The notes under the pieces were generated by a model. It was not told the DNA's origin. It searched no databases and saw only the letters and a list, made by a program, of their open reading frames with translations. The translations under genes and the position numbers were made by a program. From Acidobacteriota bacterium (GTDB lineage Bacteria > Acidobacteriota > Terriglobia > Acidiferrales > UBA7541), in contig JABCZD010000004.1 of NCBI GenBank assembly GCA_013289855.1, positions 1 to 64,000 of the forward strand: a DNA stretch of 64,000 nt. The letters are read 5' to 3'. This document shows, piece by piece, positions 43,374 to 52,337 of this stretch; position 1 is the first letter of the stretch; each line of letters begins with the position of its first letter.

Positions 43374-44120
43374 CTACTCCAGGGCCTTTTTGCGCGCGTG
43401 CAGAAAATATTCCTGATTGCCCTCGGCGCCCGCGAGTTTGCTGGGCCGCACGCCCAGCCACTGCAAGCCCGCCGCCGCGCCGGCTTCGCGCACTTGCGCA
43501 ATGGCCCGGTCGTGCAGCGCGCGATCGGTCACAATTCCGCCTTCGCCAATCTCGTCGCGGCGCAACTCAAACTGTGGTTTTACCAATATGAGCGCGTCGG
43601 CTCCATCTCGCGCACAAGCGCTCGCCGGTCCGAGCACTTTGGTCGCGGAAATAAAGGACACATCCACGACCATCAGATCCACTAGCTCAGCTACATCCTC
43701 GCGTCGCAACTCGCGCGCGTTGCGTTCCACGCGAAGCACTCGCGGATCCTGCCGCAACTCCCACGCGAGCTGCTCCACATTTACATCCACGGCATAAATC
43801 CGCATCACACCTCGCTGCAGCAGACAATCCGTAAACCCACCGGTCGAACTTCCCACATCCAGGCACACGCGTCCCGTCACCTCAATGGCAAAATCTTCGA
43901 GCGCTCCCTCGAGTTTGATTCCGCCGCGGCTCACATATTTCTGCGCCCGGCTATTCAACGCAATGCGCGCATCGCTGGGCACCGCGGTTCCTGCCGCGCT
44001 GGCGCGTTGCCCGTCAACCTGCACCTCCCCGGCAAGAATCATCGCCAGCGCTTTTTGTGCTGAGTCGGCAATCCCGCGCTCCACCAGCAAAACGTCCAGC
44101 CGTTTACGCGATGCTTTCAT
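43374..44120 (-). CDS. tlyA: TlyA-type rRNA (cytidine-2'-O)-methyltransferase
   Basis: The product has 248 residues from the ATG at 44120. An S4 RNA-binding domain covers residues 1-60 (RKRLDVLLVERGIADSAQKALAMILAGEVQVDGQ). The FtsJ-like domain follows with SAM motif CLDVGSSTGGFTDCLLQRG and DLMVVDVSFISATKVL, LILVKPQFELRRDEIG. TlyA methylates 16S/23S rRNA and affects capreomycin/viomycin sensitivity. Upstream is a dispersed repeat; downstream nadK is 12 bases away. Confidence 0.92.
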   Translation of the reverse strand: MKASRKRLDVLLVERGIADSAQKALAMILAGEVQVDGQRASAAGTAVPSDARIALNSRAQKYVSRGGIKLEGALEDFAIEVTGRVCLDVGSSTGGFTDCLLQRGVMRIYAVDVNVEQLAWELRQDPRVLRVERNARELRREDVAELVDLMVVDVSFISATKVLGPASACARDGADALILVKPQFELRRDEIGEGGIVTDRALHDRAIAQVREAGAAAGLQWLGVRPSKLAGAEGNQEYFLHARKKALE

Positions 44121-44124
44121 TTTC

Positions 44125-44183
44125 GTTTTGGAGTGCGGCGGTTTACCCTGAGCGATTTGCGCGAAGGGCTTGACGCCGCTTTC
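44125..44183 (-). repeat. Dispersed intergenic repeat, long copy
   Basis: On the minus strand GAAAGCGGCGTCAAGC, then about 26 bases, then CCGCCGCACTCCAAAAC. The same two blocks are adjacent at 5087-5118. It lies directly before the tlyA start. Confidence 0.6.
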
Positions 44184-44273
44184 CCGCGTAGCCCGCATCG
44201 CTAACCGACTGTCGCAGCCCGGCCATTTCGCGCTTTCAGGCCATCAGACGAAATGTAGGCTTCGCCAAAATCC

Positions 44274-45155
44274 TCACGCTCTCCGCAACACCAGAAATTC
44301 CGCAATCTCGCGCAAGCGCGCGGCGCGTTCCGCATACGGCTCCAGCGCTGCAATGGCTTTGGTCGCCAATTCATTCGCGATTTCATGCGAGCGCGGCAAT
44401 CCGTAAAGAGCGGGATAGGTAGCTTTTTGCTGCGCAATATCTTTTCCGGCTGTTTTTCCGAGTGCCGCCGAGGACTCTTCCACATCCAAAATATCGTCAG
44501 TAACTTGAAACGCCCAGCCAATGGTCTCGCCAAATTTTCTTAATCGGGTGACATCTTTCGCCTGCGCTCCAGCGCAAAGGGCTCCCGCCGTTACCGACGC
44601 GCGAATTAGCGCCGCGGTCTTCGAGCGATGAATGTACTCAAGCATTTTCGCGCCGATGCGTTTGCCCTCGGCCTCGATGTCGGCCATCTGTCCGCCGACC
44701 ATGCCGTTCACGGTGCCCGCGGCGGTGGCGACTTCCGTCAACATGGCCACGCGGCGTTCGGCATCCACCGGCGTCGCGCCCACCAACTCAAAAGCCAGCG
44801 TGAGTAACGCATCTCCGGCCAGAATCGCAGTGGCTTCGCCAAATTGTTTGTGGCACGTGGGCTTGCCGCGCCGCAAATCATCATTGTCCAGCGCCGGCAG
44901 ATCATCATGAATTAGAGAATAGGTGTGAATGCATTCGATGCCTGAGGCCGGATGCAACGCCGCGCTGATATTCTCGTCAAAAATGCGCGCCGCCTCCAGA
45001 CACAAAATCGGGCGGATGCGCTTCCCTCCCGCAAACACGCTGTAGCGCATAGCGCCGTGAATGGAGGTCGGCGGCGTTTCTGCCGCGGGCAACAACTTCT
45101 CCAGCGCGGCGTCCACCGCAAGGCGATCCTCTTCAAAAAAATCAGGAAGTTTCAT
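44274..45155 (-). CDS. ispA: Polyprenyl diphosphate synthase (farnesyl/geranylgeranyl type)
   Basis: The product has 293 residues. First Asp-rich motif D84-D85-x4-D90 (HDDLPALDNDD); second motif TDDILDVEE; GGKRIRP near residue 43 binds diphosphate; AGDALLTLAFE is a typical helix. It makes the prenyl diphosphate precursor for undecaprenol, quinones or carotenoids. The order xseB-ispA-tlyA-nadK is common in bacteria. Confidence 0.93.
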   Translation of the reverse strand: MKLPDFFEEDRLAVDAALEKLLPAAETPPTSIHGAMRYSVFAGGKRIRPILCLEAARIFDENISAALHPASGIECIHTYSLIHDDLPALDNDDLRRGKPTCHKQFGEATAILAGDALLTLAFELVGATPVDAERRVAMLTEVATAAGTVNGMVGGQMADIEAEGKRIGAKMLEYIHRSKTAALIRASVTAGALCAGAQAKDVTRLRKFGETIGWAFQVTDDILDVEESSAALGKTAGKDIAQQKATYPALYGLPRSHEIANELATKAIAALEPYAERAARLREIAEFLVLRRA

Positions 45156-45210
45156 CAGGTTTGAGAATTACCGTCTGCGCTCGCGCCCCGTGCGGCCCGG
45201 CTAGCGCGCG

Positions 45211-45510
45211 TCACGATTCCGTCTCCGGCTCAGGATCAAAAGGCTGCGCCACCATCTTGCCGTCCGCCTTCTTCAACAATATCTCCACGCGGCCCTCCGC
45301 TTCTTCCAGTTGTTTCTGACATTCGCGCGAAAGCTCCACGCCTTCTTCAAATAATTTCATGGCGTCGTCCAGCGAAAGCTGCGGACTTTCCAGCTTTCGT
45401 ACCACTTCTTCCAGGCGCGCGAGGGAGCGCTCGAAATCTGGCTTCTTCACGGGTTCCACTTTTTTCGCGATCGGAGGCGTGTTCACTCGTTCACAACTCT
45501 TTTCTCGCAA
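45211..45510 (-). CDS. xseB: Exodeoxyribonuclease VII small subunit
   Basis: The product has 99 residues, with the typical core FERSLARLEEVVRKLESPQLSLDDAMKLFEEGVELSRECQKQLEEAEGRVEIL. The first ~25 residues are a lysine-rich extension. The TTG at 45510 and GTG at 45486 are both possible starts. The large subunit XseA is not in the window. ispA starts 55 bases downstream. Confidence 0.88.
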   Translation of the reverse strand: MREKSCERVNTPPIAKKVEPVKKPDFERSLARLEEVVRKLESPQLSLDDAMKLFEEGVELSRECQKQLEEAEGRVEILLKKADGKMVAQPFDPEPETES

Positions 45511-45704
45511 CGATTTCAGCGATGATTCATCCCGCTTTGCATTCTAAGCCACGTACGGTACCGGCACAATCCTGAGTGTCGCGGATTACGCCGCGGGAAC
45601 AAAACCACGAAATCAATTGAGCCATCGCCACGTCGGGGTAAAAGCTGGCAAAGCACGCTGTGCCCCTACACAGAAACCGAGCGCCCCCGGCCATTCCTTC
45701 TTTC

Positions 45705-47105
45705 CTATTCGCTCACGTCGTGGCGGAGCAAATCTTTGCGCGTTTCGCGGCGACGAATTAATTTTGTGCGGCGGCCCTCGACTAAAACTTCGCTTGGTCG
45801 ACAGCGCGCGTTGTAGTTGGAAGATTGAGCCATGCCGTACGCACCGGCGGTCCAGATGGCTAGCACTTCGCCGGGCCGCACTTCCCCTCCGAGCGACCAA
45901 TCACGCAAAAAACAATCGCCGGTTTCACAGACAGGGCCGACGATGTCGACCGGATCGATAAGCGCATGGTCGGACCCACTCATGCGATACACGCGCGTGA
46001 TGGGATGCGTGGCGCCGTAGAGTGCGGGGCGCATCAAATCGTTCATGGCGGCATCGACGATTACAAATTCTTTCCCGCGATTCGTTTTTGTGTAAATGAC
46101 GCGAGTCAGTAGAACGCCAGCGGCGGCGATGATCGACCGGCCCGGTTCGAGCAGCACGTGCAGGCCGAGAGGTTTGGCGGCGCGCGCAACCATTGCCGCG
46201 TAATTTGCGCGCGTGGCGACTTTTTCGTTGGTGTAGCGCGTGCCGAGACCGCCTCCGATATCGAGGTATTGCAGATCGATTCCGGCGCGACGCAGTTCCT
46301 TGACATAACTGGCCAAGCGGCGAAACGCATCGCGAAACGGATTCAGCGCAACGATTTGCGACCCGATGTGCGCGCCGATTCCCCGCCAGCGGATGTGCTT
46401 GCTGGTTTTATGCGCAAGATAAAGACGTTTGGCGTCGGACCAATCGAGGCCGAATTTGTGGTCGTGGCGGCCGGTGGAAATGTGCGGGTGTCCACCCGCA
46501 GCGACGTCAGGGTTGACGCGAATGGCGACGGCCGGCGCAGCGATGCCGCGATGATTGGCGCGGCTGGATTCTTCCAACAAAACTTCCAGCTCGGCTTCGG
46601 ATTCCACGTTGAAGAGGAGTATGCCCGCGTGCGTGCTGCGTTTCATGGCGCTGCGTTTCGCGACGCGGTACTGCAAAGCTTCGCGAATTTCTTCGCGCGT
46701 TTTGCCGACGCCGGAAAAAACAATGCGTTTCCCGGGCACGCCGATTTGACCGAGGCGGTAGAGTTCGCCGCCGCTGACGATATCGAAACCACTGCCGAGT
46801 TTTGCGAGGCGCTGCAAGATCGCCAGATTGCCGTTGGATTTCACCGCGAAGCACAGCGTGTGCGACACGACCCGCAAACCGTGATGGAGTTCGCGATAGG
46901 CGCTGTTGATGGCGGCGCCGCTGTAAAGATATGTCGGCGTGCCGTATTTTTCTGCGGCGTCCGAAAGCAAAACATTTTCGCAGTAGATTTCGTCGCGTCC
47001 GCGGCGGAGCGCTGCGCCGCGCGACTGCCACGTGAAGTGCGGCGTGAACGCGGTGGGGTCGACGAAGGCCGGCGCAGGCTTCGTCGCGGTGCGGCGGGCG
47101 CTCAT
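45705..47105 (-). CDS. lysA: Diaminopimelate decarboxylase
   Basis: The product has 466 residues. The PLP lysine is K89 (CFAVKSNGNLAILQRLAKLGSGFDIVSGGEL). Also visible are HIGSQIVAL, DIGGGLG, LLEPGRSIIAAAGVLL and the substrate-binding GPVCETGDCFLRD. It produces lysine from meso-diaminopimelate. Its ATG overlaps the stop of the GAF/SpoIIE phosphatase gene (ATGA), an unusual linkage. Confidence 0.93.
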   Translation of the reverse strand: MSARRTATKPAPAFVDPTAFTPHFTWQSRGAALRRGRDEIYCENVLLSDAAEKYGTPTYLYSGAAINSAYRELHHGLRVVSHTLCFAVKSNGNLAILQRLAKLGSGFDIVSGGELYRLGQIGVPGKRIVFSGVGKTREEIREALQYRVAKRSAMKRSTHAGILLFNVESEAELEVLLEESSRANHRGIAAPAVAIRVNPDVAAGGHPHISTGRHDHKFGLDWSDAKRLYLAHKTSKHIRWRGIGAHIGSQIVALNPFRDAFRRLASYVKELRRAGIDLQYLDIGGGLGTRYTNEKVATRANYAAMVARAAKPLGLHVLLEPGRSIIAAAGVLLTRVIYTKTNRGKEFVIVDAAMNDLMRPALYGATHPITRVYRMSGSDHALIDPVDIVGPVCETGDCFLRDWSLGGEVRPGEVLAIWTAGAYGMAQSSNYNARCRPSEVLVEGRRTKLIRRRETRKDLLRHDVSE

Positions 47106-48871
47106 CGCACCTTGGCTGTGACCAGCGTGCGGTCGTCGGAAAGCGGTGCGCTGTGCGTAAAGAGATCCACTTCGCGAAGAATGGCGTCGGATAGTTCGGT
47201 GGCGGTAAGTTCGTGGCGCTGCTCGATGAAAGTGCGCAGGCGCTCGGTGCCGAAAAATTGTCCTTCAGAGTTGGAAGCTTCGGCCAGACCATCAGAGTGG
47301 AACACCAGAATGTCCCCGGTGGAAAGCGTCACGCCCCATTCGTCGTACGTCGCTTCTTCAAAAATGCCCAGCGGAAAACCGTTGAGTTCAATTTTTCCGC
47401 AACGGCCGTCTTTGTAGAGCAGCGGCTGCGATTGGCCGGCGTTGGCAACGCGTAGCTTTTGGCGGCCTTTTTGCCAGGTGGCGAAGCAAGCGGTCATGAA
47501 GCGGCCTTCGATGCGCTGTTCGCCGACCACGTGATTCACCTCGCGCAGCAATTCGGCGGGCTGCAACTTTTGCGGGGCGAGACTGCGCATAATACCGATA
47601 GCCACAGCGCCATAAAGCGCGGCGGCGGTGCCTTTGCCGCTGACGTCGCCCAGAGCGATACCTAGTTGTTGCGGGCCGTAACGCAAAAATTCGTAAAGGT
47701 CGCCGCAGACTTCGCGCGCGGAAAGGTAACGCGCGGCGATATCGAGGCCGTAGTCTTCGGTGGGTACGGGACGCAGCAGCGCGCCCTGAATGCGTTTGGC
47801 GGCTTGCAGATCGCGGTCGAGGCGAGCTTCGTCGCGGGCAACTTGTTCGTAGAGTCGGGCGTTTTCCAGCGAAACGGCGAGATTCGCGGCAAGGATGGAA
47901 AGCGTTTGCACGTGGTCCGGCGTGAAATAATTTAGTTGTGGGCTTTCGAGATCCAACACGCCGATGACTTTACCTTTGTGGATCATCGGGATGGCCAGTT
48001 CCGAGCGCGTTTCCGGATTCACCATGAAGTAGCGGTCATCGACGGTGACGTCTGGAACCACGACGGCTTCGCGCGTAAGGGCGGCGGCGCCGACGATGCC
48101 ATCGCTGGCGGCTACACGCAATTTGCTTTGCACGCGCTGGCCATGCTTTACGTCAATGCGATGGCGGAAAACTTTTTGACCTTCGTCGTAGAGCATCAGG
48201 CTGAGAATCTGGTAGTCGATGACGCGTTTGATTTGTTCGGCGGCACGGCGGAGCAGCTCTTCGACGTCCAGGATGGAGCTGGTCTCGCGGCCAACTTCGT
48301 TGAGCAGTAGCAGAGTGTCGGCTTGCTGGCGGACGCGCTCGAAGAGACGAGCGTTTTCGATGGCGATGGAAAGGCGGCTGGCGAGCAGCGTCAAAATCCA
48401 TTGCTGATCCGCCGTGAAATATCCCAGGTGGCGGCTTTGTACGTCCAGCACACCGATGACTTTACCCTGCAACATCAGCGGGACGGCGAGTTCGGAGCGG
48501 ACACTATCGATGGCGTTGATGTAACGCGGATCGTTGGCAGTGTCCGAAACGCTCACGGGGTGCGCAGTGGCGGCGGCGGTACCGGTAATGCCCTGCCCCA
48601 TGGGGATGCGAAGATTTTCCGCCAGGTTGAGCGGGTAGCCGATGGAGAAGCGGTGTTTTAGATAGCTGCCATCGCCTTCTGTCAGGAGGATGCCGAAGAT
48701 CTCGTAGTCGATATGGCGTTTGATGAGCGCGGCGGAACGAGCCAGGACTTCATCCAGGTTGAGTGACGCGTTGACCTCTTCGCCGATTTCGGCGAGCGTG
48801 GCGAGGACCTCCGCGGGAATGTTGGGCGGGATCTCGGCGGCGATGGCAGGTGCGTGAGCTTCAGGGGTCAT
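47102..48871 (-). CDS. GAF-GAF-PP2C/SpoIIE-type protein phosphatase (RsbU-like)
   Basis: The product has 589 residues. The first GAF domain covers about 30-185 (EVLARSAALIKRHIDYEIFGILL...FTADQQWILTLLASRLSIAIENARLFERV). The second covers about 190-355 (ELLRRAAEQIKRVIDYQILSLML...TLSILAANLAVSLENARLYEQV). The SpoIIE phosphatase domain follows (PTEDYGLDIAARYLSAREVCGDLYEFLRYGPQQLGIALGDVSGKGTAAALYGAVAIG, VLVFHSDGLAEASN-like end). Such phosphatases dephosphorylate anti-sigma-factor antagonists in partner-switching. GAF domains sense small ligands. No anti-sigma factor is nearby. It has a long leader with a repeat element and a promoter at 49314-49342. Confidence 0.9.
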   Translation of the reverse strand: MTPEAHAPAIAAEIPPNIPAEVLATLAEIGEEVNASLNLDEVLARSAALIKRHIDYEIFGILLTEGDGSYLKHRFSIGYPLNLAENLRIPMGQGITGTAAATAHPVSVSDTANDPRYINAIDSVRSELAVPLMLQGKVIGVLDVQSRHLGYFTADQQWILTLLASRLSIAIENARLFERVRQQADTLLLLNEVGRETSSILDVEELLRRAAEQIKRVIDYQILSLMLYDEGQKVFRHRIDVKHGQRVQSKLRVAASDGIVGAAALTREAVVVPDVTVDDRYFMVNPETRSELAIPMIHKGKVIGVLDLESPQLNYFTPDHVQTLSILAANLAVSLENARLYEQVARDEARLDRDLQAAKRIQGALLRPVPTEDYGLDIAARYLSAREVCGDLYEFLRYGPQQLGIALGDVSGKGTAAALYGAVAIGIMRSLAPQKLQPAELLREVNHVVGEQRIEGRFMTACFATWQKGRQKLRVANAGQSQPLLYKDGRCGKIELNGFPLGIFEEATYDEWGVTLSTGDILVFHSDGLAEASNSEGQFFGTERLRTFIEQRHELTATELSDAILREVDLFTHSAPLSDDRTLVTAKVR

Positions 48872-48989
48872 GCGATATCCATATTATAACAGGCGAACGG
48901 AGCCGTGAGATTGAAGGACGGCCGACTCTGGGACACATCGAAAGTTGATTGTGGAGAGAGAATGGCACCCCCACCCCCGGGGTCCCGAT

Positions 48990-49055
48990 GAAAGAGTAAG
49001 ATTCCATTGGGGTTAGGGGTGATTAGCGCGAAAGAGTAAGATTCTATTGGGGTTA
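48990..49055 (-). repeat. Paired 26-base direct repeat with a G-rich tract
   Basis: Copies at 48990-49015 and 49030-49055 differ at one base. Read on the minus strand they end TCTTACTCTTTC, with TAGAA in the first-read copy and TGGAA in the second, followed by a G-rich tract (48962-48982). The order matches the 22411-22507 element. Both lie in the sense orientation upstream of a gene. Confidence 0.85.
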
Positions 49056-49313
49056 CAAGAAATTGATTAGAAAGGCCACGGTCGCACTGTCCCCCGGGTG
49101 TTTTTGGCAAAGAGTGCGCAATCGCAACAAAATAATTAAGATACACGAAATTCCGAATTGCAAAGAGTGTGTAACTTATTGAAAAGAAGGGATCAAGTTT
49201 GGAGAGGTTGTGTCTACTGATTCGCGGAAATGGGCGACACGCGAAAGCTGGCCGAAAACAGGGTCGGCTGCCTCGAGGGGAGTGGTTAGGTTGGGGAGCG
49301 GGTTTCACGAGTT

Positions 49314-49342
49314 AGCCTAACACGTTCCATGATTCTTGTCAA
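49314..49342 (-). promoter_or_regulatory. Probable sigma-70 promoter for the GAF/SpoIIE-lysA operon
   Basis: On the minus strand TTGACA (49342-49337), 17 bases, then TAGGCT (49319-49314). The -35 is perfect; the -10 is weak. A transcript would have about a 435-base leader that includes the paired repeat. Confidence 0.45.
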
Positions 49343-49624
49343 GGCATATTATTGTGTGATTATCATTCGAACGATCGGCAAAGACGGATTTGCCCCACAA
49401 GAGCATTTCGTGGCCTTGCCGAGGCGAACCATTGCGCGATCTTAAGTCCTAGCCTGGTTTTCCCAATCCATCTAGAATGCAGAGAGTTTAGAAGGGTTGT
49501 GCGGGGGAGATGTGCGCGAACGCATTAAAATTCGTGAGGAAATGATGAACTGGAAGCGTAAGCCGGGCGTTGCAGAGCGGCGTGATGTGGCTGGCGCGAC
49601 GTGGTGCTTCATGAGGAAGAGATC

Positions 49625-50701
49625 TTGAACGGGGAGGGTGGGGCGGCGCGCGGGATTAGTGTGGTGATTCCTAGCTGGAATGGAAGGGCGCTGCTGGAGA
49701 AGTTTTTGCCGAGCGTGGTGGAGTCGATCGGGGCGTTTGAAAAATGGAGCGGCCTGGCGGCGGAAATTGTGGTTGCTGACGATGCCAGCGACGATGGCAC
49801 GGTGGCGTGGCTGGGCGAACACTTCCCTGCCGTGCGTTGCGATACGGCTGCGGTGCGGCGAGGGTTTGCGCCGACGGTGAATCGCGGGGTGCGGGCGGCG
49901 AGGTTTTCGTGGGTGTATGTGCTGAATAATGATGTGGCGCTGGAATCGAATACGCTGTGTCCGCTGATTGCGCACTTCGATGATCCGCAAGTGTTCGCGG
50001 TTTCTGGGCAAACTTACGACTTTGCTACCGGAAAACTTTACGGCGGAGGGCAATGGGGGGAGTTTCGGCGGGGATTCCTGGGGGTGCACGAGCGCTACTT
50101 CGTGCGGGAGCCGGACACGGCGTCGCCGACAATCTCGGGGGAAGCGCCGTATCTTTCGCTGTGGGGTAGCGGAGGTTCGACGCTATACGACCGGGAGAAA
50201 TATTTGGCGATCGGGGGATTTGAAGAGCTTTTTGCGCCGTATGGTTGGGAGGATGTGGAGATTTGCGTGAAGGCTTGGAAGCAAGGCTTCGCGACACACT
50301 ACGAGCCGCGGAGCGCAATCTGGCACCAGTTCTCCTCGACGATTGGGCCGCGATTTGGGAGGCGGCGGGTTCGCGCAGTGTACGAACGGAACCGGCTGTG
50401 GATGCATTGGATGCATTTGGATACGGCGGGACAGTTTGCGGCGCATGCCGGGATGGTGGTGTTGCGGCTGTTGGGCGATCCGTTTGTGCTGCGCTGGGAG
50501 AATTGGAGTGCGTTGTGGCAGGCGGTGCCGGAATTCCCGCGAGTTTGGGCGCGAAGGAAGGAATTGCTGGCGCGGCGGAAATTGATGTTGGTGGAGGTGT
50601 TTCGACGGATCGCGGAGGCGATGCGGCGGAAGGAAGTGCAGGCTTATCGGGAGGATGTTGCGCCGGTGCGGGGTTGTCCGTATGTTGCGGGGCGAGAGTG
50701 A
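49625..50701 (+). CDS. Family 2 glycosyltransferase
   Basis: The product has 358 residues from a TTG at 49625 with GAGGAAGAG before it (a GTG at 49601 is the alternative). GT-A features: ISVVIPSWNGRALLEKFLPSVV, VVADDASDDGT, NNDV (DXD-like), GGSTLYDREKYLAIGGFEE and PYGWEDVEICVKAWKQGF. It transfers a sugar from a nucleotide donor, most likely in surface polysaccharide or glycolipid synthesis. It contains no membrane helix. Confidence 0.87.
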   Translation: MNGEGGAARGISVVIPSWNGRALLEKFLPSVVESIGAFEKWSGLAAEIVVADDASDDGTVAWLGEHFPAVRCDTAAVRRGFAPTVNRGVRAARFSWVYVLNNDVALESNTLCPLIAHFDDPQVFAVSGQTYDFATGKLYGGGQWGEFRRGFLGVHERYFVREPDTASPTISGEAPYLSLWGSGGSTLYDREKYLAIGGFEELFAPYGWEDVEICVKAWKQGFATHYEPRSAIWHQFSSTIGPRFGRRRVRAVYERNRLWMHWMHLDTAGQFAAHAGMVVLRLLGDPFVLRWENWSALWQAVPEFPRVWARRKELLARRKLMLVEVFRRIAEAMRRKEVQAYREDVAPVRGCPYVAGRE

Positions 50702-50733
50702 GTGTGGGGATCGGATAGGTGCGGAAAAAACCG

Positions 50734-50766
50734 GATGACACCCTAAAGGGTGTCGCTACAAAAGCT
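50734..50766 (+). repeat. 33-base dispersed palindromic repeat, copy 1
   Basis: It contains GACACCC-TAAA-GGGTGTC and is identical over 33 bases to 53071-53103. It lies between convergent genes, where it could act as a bidirectional terminator. Confidence 0.85.
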
Positions 50767-50784
50767 CGCAGCCGCATTCAAAAA

Positions 50785-51450
50785 TTATGGCGCGGAAGGA
50801 AAACGTTCTAGGACGGTCATGCCGCTGCAGAGGGGGTCGTGGGAGATGCGCCAGCCGTCTTTATAGAGGATGGCGGCGCGATGCTCGTTGATGTGAATAT
50901 GGAAGTATTCCTCGATGGCGCGGATTACGCCGCGGGCGTTGGGTTGCCCTGCGACGCGGCGGCCGTTGCGCATGCGGTAGATGTTGCTGAGATTGGTGTC
51001 GTGGAAGGCGACGCGGCAGCGCGGAGAGAGGTGCGGGAACCACGCGGCGATTTCGGCGACCGTATGTTCGTAAAGGTGGCTGGTATCGATAAAGAGGAAA
51101 TCGATTTGCGGTTCCAGGGAGCGCAACCGGCACCATTCGGGGAACTGCTTGGCGAACGGAATGTCGTCGGAGTGGACGAAGGTCCAGTTTGGATAGTCGG
51201 AGACCTGAGAGCAATCGTCGATATCCACGCTGACCATGGCGGCGTGGTGGGACTTGGCGCAGGAGATTAGTGTTTGCGTGCTGACGCCGCCGCGCGTGCC
51301 GAGTTCGACGATCAGCTTGGGAGCGACGGCGTTGCATTCAAAAGAGAGTGTGGGGAGATGGTCGACGATGTCGTTCTGTTTGTTGAAACGCTCGTGGCCA
51401 TTTAGAACGTTGAGCGTGGAACACCACAACCGGGAGAGAAAATAACGCAT
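50785..51450 (-). CDS. Class I SAM-dependent methyltransferase (Methyltransf_24-like)
   Basis: The product has 221 residues. SAM motif VELGTRGGVSTQTLISCA (about 48-65), VSVDIDD, FVHSDDIPFAK and FLFIDTSHLYEHTVAEIAAWFPHLSPRCRVAFHD (acidic post-motif) place it with O-methyltransferases of the cephalosporin hydroxylase/Methyltransf_24 group, often acting on sugars. Its position beside a glycosyltransferase suits glycan modification. Confidence 0.8.
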   Translation of the reverse strand: MRYFLSRLWCSTLNVLNGHERFNKQNDIVDHLPTLSFECNAVAPKLIVELGTRGGVSTQTLISCAKSHHAAMVSVDIDDCSQVSDYPNWTFVHSDDIPFAKQFPEWCRLRSLEPQIDFLFIDTSHLYEHTVAEIAAWFPHLSPRCRVAFHDTNLSNIYRMRNGRRVAGQPNARGVIRAIEEYFHIHINEHRAAILYKDGWRISHDPLCSGMTVLERFPSAP

Positions 51451-51590
51451 GAGCGGTGAAGTTTAGCGGAAAAAACTAGGGGAGACAATATTTGGAGCTG
51501 CTGGCGAGGGACAAAGCGTGTTTTTTTCATCGGAGCGTTAAGCTGCGACCCCCAAACTCGGAAGATCGAACCTCAAGAGTAGAAGAAGGT

Positions 51591-51612
51591 GCACAGCCAG
51601 GATTGGCTGTGC
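51591..51612 (-). repeat. Short hairpin after deoC
   Basis: GCACAGCCA and TGGCTGTGC form a perfect nine-base-pair stem with a four-base loop, 15 bases after the minus-strand deoC stop. No T-run follows. Probably the same class as the hairpin near 186. Confidence 0.5.
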
Positions 51613-51626
51613 CACAGGAGCAGTGT

Positions 51627-52325
51627 TTAGGAGCCGAAGCGTTGGCGGGCTTCTTCGATGATTTTTACGCCGCTGCTGGAGCCGATGCGAGTGGCACCGG
51701 CGGCGACAAATTTTAGGACTTCATCCAGGGTGCGGATTCCGCCGGAAGCTTTTACTCCGATTTCCGAGCCTACAATCCGGCGCATCAGTGCAACGTCTTC
51801 TAGCGTGGCGCCAGCACTGCCGAAGCCGGTGGAAGTTTTTACAAAGTCGGCGCCGGCGGCTACGGCCAAGCGACAGGCGCGGACTTTTTCTTCCTCGTTG
51901 AGCAAACACGTTTCGATAATTACTTTACAGATGGCGTCGGCATTGTGCGCGGCATCGGTGACGGCGCGGATGTCGGCGGAAACGAGATTGTCGGCGAGAG
52001 ATTTTAGTCCGCCGATGTGGATGACCATGTCCAATTCGAGGGCGCCGTCGTCGAGAGCCGACTGAGCCTCGGCAAGTTTTGTGGCGGTGAGATTGGCACC
52101 GAGAGGAAAGCCGATCACGGCGCATGGCTTCACTTCGGAGTTATGAAGTAAAGCCGAGACGAAAGGCAGATAAACCGGGTTTACGCACACGGAAGCAAAT
52201 TTTAGGGCTCTGGCTTCTTTGCAGAGGCGTTCGATATCGGCGCGCGTAGCCTCGGGCTTCAAAATGGTGTGATCGATGAGCGCGGCGATGGAGTGGGAAT
52301 CATGCAATGGATCGACGGGAGTCAT
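51627..52325 (-). CDS. deoC: Deoxyribose-phosphate aldolase
   Basis: The product has 232 residues. Schiff-base lysine K163 in FVKTSTGFG, LDHTxLxP-like start ([15 protein letters not shown]), [14 protein letters not shown] and [13 protein letters not shown]. It cleaves 2-deoxyribose-5-phosphate to acetaldehyde and glyceraldehyde-3-phosphate. It lies 12 bases after hpt, consistent with a nucleoside salvage operon. Confidence 0.95.
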   Translation of the reverse strand: MTPVDPLHDSHSIAALIDHTILKPEATRADIERLCKEARALKFASVCVNPVYLPFVSALLHNSEVKPCAVIGFPLGANLTATKLAEAQSALDDGALELDMVIHIGGLKSLADNLVSADIRAVTDAAHNADAICKVIIETCLLNEEEKVRACRLAVAAGADFVKTSTGFGSAGATLEDVALMRRIVGSEIGVKASGGIRTLDEVLKFVAAGATRIGSSSGVKIIEEARQRFGS

Positions 52326-52337
52326 TAGGTAGTGGCC

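Larger units (their letters stand above)
48872..49624. other. Long divergent intergenic region
   Basis: It holds a consensus-like minus-strand promoter, paired repeats and a G-rich tract (described separately). Upstream of the + strand glycosyltransferase no clear promoter could be fixed. A minus-strand frame at 48868-49308 lies over the repeats and is not a credible gene. Confidence 0.45.

Noticed and set aside
46158..47417. 419-codon plus-strand open frame
   Set aside because: Antisense to lysA and the phosphatase, both of which have full motif support.
48990..49055. CRISPR array
   Set aside because: Two repeats with a 14-base spacer and no cas genes.
48868..49308. 146-codon minus-strand open frame before the phosphatase gene
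   Set aside because: It is made largely of the paired repeat and G-rich tract, with no ribosome-binding site; better explained as leader RNA.
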